A program made the translations under genes and the position numbers. Below are positions 59,169-64,000 of a stretch of DNA of 64,000 bases, one piece after another. The stretch comes from Pseudomonas vlassakiae (GTDB lineage Bacteria; Pseudomonadota; Gammaproteobacteria; Pseudomonadales; Pseudomonadaceae). The stretch spans positions 248,001-312,000 of the forward strand of contig NZ_JABWRP020000004.1 of assembly GCF_014269035.2 (NCBI RefSeq). Reading direction: 5' to 3'. Below the pieces are notes generated by a model. The model was not told the DNA's origin, did not search any database, and saw only the letters and a program-made list of their open reading frames with translations. Positions within the stretch are counted from its first letter, which is position 1; each line of letters starts with the position of its first letter.

Positions 59169-59205
59169 TTGCCAAGTGAACACCCTGTAGCCACTATAGG
59201 GTCAA
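59169..59205. promoter_or_regulatory. CadR operator and overlapping divergent promoters
   Basis: Dyad ACCCTGTAG-N-CACTATAGGGT (59182-59202). Minus strand: TTGACC (59200-59205), 19-bp spacer, TTCACT (59175-59180) for cadA. Plus strand: TTGCCA (59169-59174) and CTATAG for cadR, also long-spaced. A 19-bp spacer twisted by a MerR-type protein is the classical arrangement. Confidence 0.75.
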
Positions 59206-59226
59206 GCCACTTGCTGGAGATTCGTG

Positions 59227-59670
59227 ATGAAAATCGGAGAACTGGCCAAAGCCACCGATTGCGCCGTGGAAACCATCCGCTATTACGAGCGTGAACAATT
59301 GCTGCCGGAGCCGGCGCGCACCGAGGGTAACTACCGGCAGTACACCCAGGCCCATGTCGAGCGGCTGACCTTCATTCGCAACTGCCGAACGCTGGACATG
59401 ACCCTGGACGAGATCCGCAGCCTGCTACGCCTGCGCGACAGCCCCGACGACGCGTGCGGCAGCGTCAATGCGTTGATCGATGAACACATCGACCATGTGC
59501 AAGCGCGGATCGATGGCCTGGTGGCGTTGCAGGAGCAGCTGGTGGAGCTGCGGCGGCGCTGCAATGCGCAGGGGGCGGAGTGCGCGATCTTGCAGCAGCT
59601 GGAGACGAACGGCGCGGTATCGGTGCCGGATACCGAGCATTCGCATGTGGGCCGAAGCCATGGGCACTAG
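59227..59670 (+). CDS. cadR: MerR-family cadmium-responsive regulator CadR
   Basis: 147 residues, the size of P. putida CadR. MKIGELAKATDCAVETIRYYERE is the MerR HTH; a long dimerisation helix follows. Metal-sensing Cys in DACGS (about residue 77), CNAQGAEC (112-119) and a His-rich tail (HSHVGRSHGH) are as in CadR. The ATG at 59227 follows GGAGATTCGTG; a GTG just before is not needed. Activates cadA and controls itself through the shared operator. Confidence 0.96.
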   Translation: MKIGELAKATDCAVETIRYYEREQLLPEPARTEGNYRQYTQAHVERLTFIRNCRTLDMTLDEIRSLLRLRDSPDDACGSVNALIDEHIDHVQARIDGLVALQEQLVELRRRCNAQGAECAILQQLETNGAVSVPDTEHSHVGRSHGH

Positions 59671-59681
59671 ATGAAAAAGCG

Positions 59682-59701
59682 TTCGCGGGCACGCCCGCGA
59701 A
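59682..59701. repeat. REP-like palindrome between cadR and thyA
   Basis: TTCGCGGGC-AC-GCCCGCGAA, the same core as the other REP elements at 8178-8227 and 52023-52042. Confidence 0.75.
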
Positions 59702-59728
59702 CAGGCCAGCTCAGGCGATCTGCAACTA

Positions 59729-60700
59729 TCAGACCGCCATCGGCGCCGTCATCGGCGCATGGTGCTCATACCCTTCCAGGCTGAAGTCGCTCGGCTCGAT
59801 CTTCTCCAGCCACTCCGGCTCGTACTTGCCGGTCTTGGCGAACTCCGGCACACGGTCACTGATCACCAGCTTCGGCGCTTCCAGCGGTTCGCGCTTGAGC
59901 TGCTCGTTGAGCATGTCCAGGTGGTTTTCATACACGTGGGCATCGCCAATGAAGTAGGTGAACCAGCGCGGGGTGTAGCCGGTGAGGCGGCCGAACAGCG
60001 ACAGCAGCGCCGCGCCTTCAGTGAGGTTGAACGGCGTGCCCAGGCCCAGGTCGTTGGAGCGGATGTAAAGCGTCAGGGATAGTTCCCTGGTCTCGACATT
60101 CGGGTGGAACTGGTACAGCAGATGGCACGGCGGCAGGGCCATTTCGTCGAGCTGGGCGCAGTTCCAGCCGTGGAACAGGATGCGCCGGCTGCCCGGGTCG
60201 TTGGCGATGGTGTCCAGGCACTGGCGCACCTGGTCGATGGCCTTGTACAGGATGACGAAGGCCACGCCATCCTCTTCGTCCTGGGCGATGCGGCGGAAAC
60301 CGGCCTGCTCGGCCATTTCGATGGCTGCCGGGTTGCTCAACGGGATGCGCTTGTAGCCCGGCCACTGGCGCCATTGCACGCCATAGATCTCGCCGAGGTC
60401 GTCATGGCCCTGGCGGAACGGGTTGGCCAGCCACTGGGCGTTCTCGTTGGCGTTCTGGTCCCAGACCTTGCAGCCCAGTTCGCGGAATTCACCGGCGTTC
60501 TTCACGCCACGCAGGAAGCCGACCATCTCGCCGATCGCCGACTTGAACGCCAGCTTGCGCGTAGTGATGGCCGGGAAGCCTTTTTGCAGGTCGAAACGCA
60601 ACATGGCGCCCGGCAGGCTGATGGTGCGGATGCCGGTGCGATTGCCCTGCAGGGTGCCGTTTTCGATGACGTCGCGGACCAGGTCCAGATACTGTTTCAT
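59729..60700 (-). CDS. thyA: Thymidylate synthase
   Basis: Methylates dUMP with methylene-THF. 323 residues. The nucleophile is Cys192 in [52 protein letters not shown] and [15 protein letters not shown] are conserved. Relative to the 264-residue E. coli enzyme it carries an insertion of roughly 45 residues between the WRQWPG region and the [14 protein letters not shown] region. In the lgt-thyA order common in proteobacteria; a terminator sits between lgt and thyA. Confidence 0.96.
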   Translation of the reverse strand: MKQYLDLVRDVIENGTLQGNRTGIRTISLPGAMLRFDLQKGFPAITTRKLAFKSAIGEMVGFLRGVKNAGEFRELGCKVWDQNANENAQWLANPFRQGHDDLGEIYGVQWRQWPGYKRIPLSNPAAIEMAEQAGFRRIAQDEEDGVAFVILYKAIDQVRQCLDTIANDPGSRRILFHGWNCAQLDEMALPPCHLLYQFHPNVETRELSLTLYIRSNDLGLGTPFNLTEGAALLSLFGRLTGYTPRWFTYFIGDAHVYENHLDMLNEQLKREPLEAPKLVISDRVPEFAKTGKYEPEWLEKIEPSDFSLEGYEHHAPMTAPMAV

Positions 60701-60714
60701 GGCTTACCTGTAAC

Positions 60715-60743
60715 GAAAACGGCAGGGGGATCACCCCTGCCGT
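60715..60743 (-). terminator. Terminator after lgt
   Basis: 10-bp arms ACGGCAGGGG/CCCCTGCCGT (60719-60728, 60734-60743), loop GATCA. On the minus strand the stem is followed by TTTTCGTT. It lies 19 bases before thyA, so thyA may be transcribed by leakage or from a promoter inside lgt. Confidence 0.8.
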
Positions 60744-60751
60744 GGGAATAA

Positions 60752-61558
60752 TCAGGCGGGTTTCGCCGTGGGCTTGCGATTATAAGCCCACCAGATCAGG
60801 CCGAGGCCAGCCAGGATCATCGGCACGCAGAGAATCTGACCCATGGTCAGCCAACCCCAGGCGATGTAACCGAGCTGGGCGTCCGGCACCCGGACGAACT
60901 CGACGATGAAGCGGAAGATGCCGTAGAACAGCGCGAACATCCCGGATACCGCCATGGTCGGCCGCGGCTTGCGCGAGAACAGCCAGAGGATGAGGAACAG
61001 TGCCACGCCTTCCAGGGCGAACTGGTACAGCTGCGACGGGTGGCGCGGCAGCTGGGCCGGGTCGCTGAACGGTGGGAAGATCATCGCCCATGGCACGTCG
61101 GTAGGCTTGCCCCACAGCTCGGCGTTGATGAAGTTGCCGATGCGCCCGGCGCCCAGGCCGATCGGCACCAGCGGCGCGACGAAGTCCATCAGCTCGAAGA
61201 ACGACTTGTTGTTGCGCTTGCCGAACCACAGCGCGGCCAGCATCACGCCGATGAAGCCACCGTGGAACGACATGCCACCTTTCCAGACCTCGAAGATCAG
61301 CGTCGGGTTGGCCAGGTAGGCGTGCAGGTCGTAGAACAGCACGTAGCCCAGGCGCCCACCGACGATCACCCCCATCGACAACCAGAACACCAGGTCGGAC
61401 AGTTTCTCGCGGGTCCAGGTCGGGTCGAAGCGGTTGAGCCGGCGCGAGGCGAGCAGCCAGGCACCGCCGATGCCGACCAGGTACATCAGGCCGTACCAGT
61501 GGATTTTCAGTGGCCCGAGGGCTACGGCCACGGGGTCTATCTGCGGGTAAGGCAGCAT
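60752..61558 (-). CDS. lgt: Prolipoprotein diacylglyceryl transferase
   Basis: Adds diacylglycerol to lipobox cysteines of prolipoproteins at the inner membrane. 268 residues, seven hydrophobic helices. [13 protein letters not shown] holds the essential His. [22 protein letters not shown] is the Lgt signature. [13 protein letters not shown] is also conserved. The gene starts 16 bases after the TSUP stop, so the two are likely co-transcribed. Confidence 0.96.
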   Translation of the reverse strand: MLPYPQIDPVAVALGPLKIHWYGLMYLVGIGGAWLLASRRLNRFDPTWTREKLSDLVFWLSMGVIVGGRLGYVLFYDLHAYLANPTLIFEVWKGGMSFHGGFIGVMLAALWFGKRNNKSFFELMDFVAPLVPIGLGAGRIGNFINAELWGKPTDVPWAMIFPPFSDPAQLPRHPSQLYQFALEGVALFLILWLFSRKPRPTMAVSGMFALFYGIFRFIVEFVRVPDAQLGYIAWGWLTMGQILCVPMILAGLGLIWWAYNRKPTAKPA

Positions 61559-61574
61559 GGAACTTCCTCTCGAT

Positions 61575-62357
61575 TCAAATCAGAAAGCTGAGGCCGACGC
61601 AGAACAGCAAGGCTGCGAACAGGCGTTTCAACAGGCGTGGCGACAGCTTGTGCGCCAGGCGTGCGCCGAAGCGTGCGAAAAACATGCTGGTCACGGCAAT
61701 GCCGATCAGCGCCGGCAGGTAGACGAAACCCAGGCTGTGGGGCGGCAGGTGTTCCTCATGCCAGCCCAGCAGCATGAAGCTCAGGGCACTGGCCAGGGCA
61801 ATCGGCAGGCCGCAGGCTGACGAGGTCGCCACGGCCTTTTGCATCGGCAGGCCGCGCCAGGTCAGGAACGGCACGGTCAGCGAGCCGCCGCCGATGCCGA
61901 AGATCGCCGAAGCCCAACCGATCACCCCGCCGGCGCCAATCAACGCCGGCTTGCCAGGGATGTCACGGCTGGCCTTGGGCTTGAGGTCCAAGGCCATCTG
62001 CGCGGCGATGATCAGGGCAAATACGCCAATGATCTTCTGCAAGTGCGGGCCCTGGATCAGCGAAGCGGTCTTGGCGCCGACCCCGGCGCCGATGAGGATA
62101 CCGAGGGTCATCCAGGCGAAGATCGGCCATTGCACGGCGCCCTTGCGGTGGTGCTCGAGCACGGCATTGATCGAGGTGAAGACAATGGTTGCCAGCGAGG
62201 TGCCGACCGCCAGGTGAGTCAGCACTGAGGCGTCGAAACCTTGCAGGGTGAAGCTGAACACCAGCACCGGCACGATGATGATGCCGCCGCCCACGCCGAA
62301 CAGCCCGGCCAGCACACCGGCACAGGCGCCCAATAGCAGATAGAGCACGAATTCCAT
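61575..62357 (-). CDS. TSUP family (TauE/SafE) sulfite/sulfonate-type permease
   Basis: 260 residues from the ATG at 62357. Two repeats of the TSUP motif are seen: [15 protein letters not shown] near residue 18 and [14 protein letters not shown] near 155. About eight helices. Family members move sulfite, sulfonates or organic acids; nothing here narrows it. Sits between lgt and the divergent NRDE gene. Confidence 0.88.
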   Translation of the reverse strand: MEFVLYLLLGACAGVLAGLFGVGGGIIIVPVLVFSFTLQGFDASVLTHLAVGTSLATIVFTSINAVLEHHRKGAVQWPIFAWMTLGILIGAGVGAKTASLIQGPHLQKIIGVFALIIAAQMALDLKPKASRDIPGKPALIGAGGVIGWASAIFGIGGGSLTVPFLTWRGLPMQKAVATSSACGLPIALASALSFMLLGWHEEHLPPHSLGFVYLPALIGIAVTSMFFARFGARLAHKLSPRLLKRLFAALLFCVGLSFLI

Positions 62358-62486
62358 TCGTCGTCCCCGAGAAAACAATCCGGCATGGTAACGGAAGCCG
62401 GGCTCGGGGCTCTAGTGAAGTCTGTGACAGGATGGATCGACACCCGTGCAGTGGGTACAGTGGGCAAAAACACAGAGGCCCAACCT

Positions 62487-63233
62487 ATGTGCCTGATCGT
62501 ATTCGCCTGGCGGCCCGGGCAGGCCCTGCCACTGATCGTCGCGGCCAACCGTGACGAGTTCTACGCCCGCCCGACCCTGGCCCTGGCTGCCTGGGACGAT
62601 GCGCCCGGGGTATATGCCGGGCGCGACCTTGAAGCAGGCGGTACCTGGCTGGGCGTTGGCCCCCAGGGGCGCTTTGCGGCGCTGACCAATATCCGCGACC
62701 CTGGACAGGTGCTGGGGCCGCGTTCGCGCGGCGAGCTGGTGGCGGCATATCTTCAAGGTGAACTGGGGGTAGAGGCCTACCTCGACCAGGTAGCCAGCCG
62801 CAGCGGCCAATATTCCGGGTTCAACCTGCTGGTGGGTGATGGCCATCAATTGGGCTACCTGCATGCCCGCGACGTGGCGCCTCGCTTGCTGGAGGCCGGG
62901 GTGTATGGGCTGTCCAATGCCGGGCTGGATACGCCATGGCCGAAGCTGGTGAAAGCGCGCGCTGGGCTGGAGGCGCTGCTTGAGTCGGCAGATCCGCAGC
63001 GATTGCTGGCGTTGCTGGCCGATAACGAGCCGGCAGCCGACGCTGAGCTACCGGAGACTGGCGTGGGAATGGCGACAGAGAAGTTGCTTTCGAGTGTGTT
63101 TATTGCCAGCCAGAACTATGGCACACGGGCGAGTACCGTGCTGATTGTCGATGATCAGGGGAGAAGGCAGCTGGTAGAGCGCAGTTTCGGGCCGTTTGGT
63201 GGCCACCTGGGCGAAGTCGAGCTTTTGGTTTGA
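62487..63233 (+). CDS. NRDE (TANGO2-like) family protein
   Basis: 248 residues from the ATG at 62487. Start MCLIVFAWRPGQALPLIVAA, then the NRDE motif at 21-24 and LEAGGTWLGVGPQGRFAALTN. The N-terminal Cys2 resembles an Ntn-hydrolase nucleophile exposed after Met removal. Human TANGO2 is linked to heme/lipid handling; the bacterial role is unknown. The longer in-frame start lacks the conserved beginning. Confidence 0.88.
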   Translation: MCLIVFAWRPGQALPLIVAANRDEFYARPTLALAAWDDAPGVYAGRDLEAGGTWLGVGPQGRFAALTNIRDPGQVLGPRSRGELVAAYLQGELGVEAYLDQVASRSGQYSGFNLLVGDGHQLGYLHARDVAPRLLEAGVYGLSNAGLDTPWPKLVKARAGLEALLESADPQRLLALLADNEPAADAELPETGVGMATEKLLSSVFIASQNYGTRASTVLIVDDQGRRQLVERSFGPFGGHLGEVELLV

Positions 63234-63239
63234 GGGCCA

Positions 63240-63260
63240 TGGGGCCGTAAAGCGGCCCCA
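63240..63260. terminator. GC hairpin between the NRDE gene and ptsP
   Basis: TGGGGCCG/CGGCCCCA with a 5-base loop, placed between two convergent genes. No T-tract. Confidence 0.4.
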
Positions 63261-63265
63261 GGACC

Positions 63266-64000
63266 TCAGAGGGTCTTGTTCGCCCCTGGCCCGATCATGC
63301 GCGCCAGCCCGAGGTTCTTCAGGGCCAGTTGCAGGGAGCTGTGGATAACTTGCGGGTTGTCATGGCTCAAGGCTTCGACCAGCAACTCCTTGGCCTTGCT
63401 CATGTTCACCTGGCGCAGCATCCACTTCACCTTCGGCAGGTTGGTGGCGTTCATCGACAGGCTGTCGAAGCCCATGGCCATCAACAGGATCGCTGCCGCC
63501 GGGTCGCCGGCCATCTCGCCACAGATGCTCACCGGCTTGCCTTCGCCATGCGCATCACGCACCACGGTATTGAGCGCCTGCAGCACCGCCGGGTGCAGGT
63601 AGTCGTATAGGTCGGCGACCCGCGGGTTGTTGCGGTCCACCGCCAACAGGTACTGGGTGAGGTCGTTGGAACCGACCGAGAGGAAGTCCACCTGCCGCGC
63701 CAGCTCCTTGGTCTGGTACACCGCCGCAGGAATTTCCACCATCACGCCCACTGGCGGCATCGGCACGTCGGTGCCTTCGTCGCGTACCTCGCCCCAGGCA
63801 CGGTGGATCAGATGCAGCGCCTCTTCCAGCTCGTGAATGCCGGAAATCATCGGCAACAGGATGCGCAGGTTGTTCAGACCCTCGCTGGCCTTGAGCATGG
63901 CGCGGGTCTGCACCAGGAAGATTTCCGGGTGATCGAGGGTGACGCGGATGCCGCGCCAGCCGAGGAACGGGTTTTCTTCCTTGATCGGGAAGTACGAAAG
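63266..64000 (-). CDS. ptsP: PtsP, enzyme I of the nitrogen phosphotransferase system (5' end cut by window edge)
   Basis: The last 244 residues of EI-Ntr; the frame continues past 64000 (beginning LSYFPIKEENPFLGWRGIRV). PEP-utilising TIM barrel: EENPFLGWRGIRV, PPVGVMVEIPAAV, GSNDLTQYLLAVDRNN, and the conserved cysteine active-site region VSICGEMAGDPAA. Starts the PEP-PtsP-PtsO-PtsN relay that senses nitrogen and carbon status. The GAF and phosphohistidine domains lie outside the window. Neighbours lgt and thyA are conserved with ptsP in many gammaproteobacteria. Confidence 0.93.
   Translation of the reverse strand, partial: LSYFPIKEENPFLGWRGIRVTLDHPEIFLVQTRAMLKASEGLNNLRILLPMISGIHELEEALHLIHRAWGEVRDEGTDVPMPPVGVMVEIPAAVYQTKELARQVDFLSVGSNDLTQYLLAVDRNNPRVADLYDYLHPAVLQALNTVVRDAHGEGKPVSICGEMAGDPAAAILLMAMGFDSLSMNATNLPKVKWMLRQVNMSKAKELLVEALSHDNPQVIHSSLQLALKNLGLARMIGPGANKTL

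Overview
The window is a 64 kb stretch of chromosome from a Pseudomonas of the P. putida group. The evidence is the high-GC coding, the gene order (maeB, rpmE, priA, argS; then pilT, yggS, proC, metX, metW, rdgB, hemW; then thiS/thiG, rpoH, ftsX/E/Y; then coaD, mutM, ilvD; then cadA/cadR, thyA, lgt, ptsP), and P. putida-type REP palindromes. Strain or species is not claimed. The left edge cuts malic enzyme (maeB) and the right edge cuts ptsP. There is no rRNA, tRNA, IS element, prophage or CRISPR array.

Layout: 1-7.4 kb holds malic enzyme, a secreted thermonuclease-like protein, rpmE, priA, argS, a SPOR protein and a double TM2 protein. 7.5-15.9 kb holds a cell-wall C40 peptidase, pilT and the yggS-proC-yggT-metX-metW-DUF4426-rdgB-hemW-DUF3392 run, several of whose genes overlap or nearly touch. 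15.9-16.5 kb is a gene-poor stretch with hairpins and one possible tiny ORF. 16.5-23.8 kb holds thiS-thiG-trmB, DUF423, mtgA, and ftsY-ftsE-ftsX-rpoH with a clear extracytoplasmic-stress (sigma-E/AlgU type) promoter before rpoH. 24-30.2 kb holds two M16 metalloprotease gene pairs on either side of rsmD. One pair is exported; the other is a paralogous pair without export signals.

30.2-43.5 kb holds a YheT-type hydrolase, a 3-mercaptopyruvate sulfurtransferase, a laoR/laoCBA locus for long-chain alcohol and aldehyde oxidation, coaD, ferredoxin, mutM, an HDOD protein, rlmI, an MgtE-like transporter reduced to its membrane domain, and ilvD. 43.6-45.9 kb is an AT-richer accessory cassette: three tightly coupled genes encoding two different DarT-family (DNA ADP-ribosyltransferase) proteins and one DarG macrodomain antitoxin. 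It is the best candidate for an unusual anti-phage toxin-antitoxin system. After it come a PchP-like phosphatase, a cystine transporter, folA, a DUF2868/DUF3482 pair, a putative 2-aminoethylphosphonate ABC transporter with its LysR regulator, the cadA/cadR metal-efflux pair, and the thyA-lgt-TSUP-NRDE-ptsP block.

Most genes are housekeeping. Start codons were chosen from ribosome-binding sites, overlaps and family N-termini; several differ from the longest open frame. Family assignments come from motif recognition by eye, without database searches.
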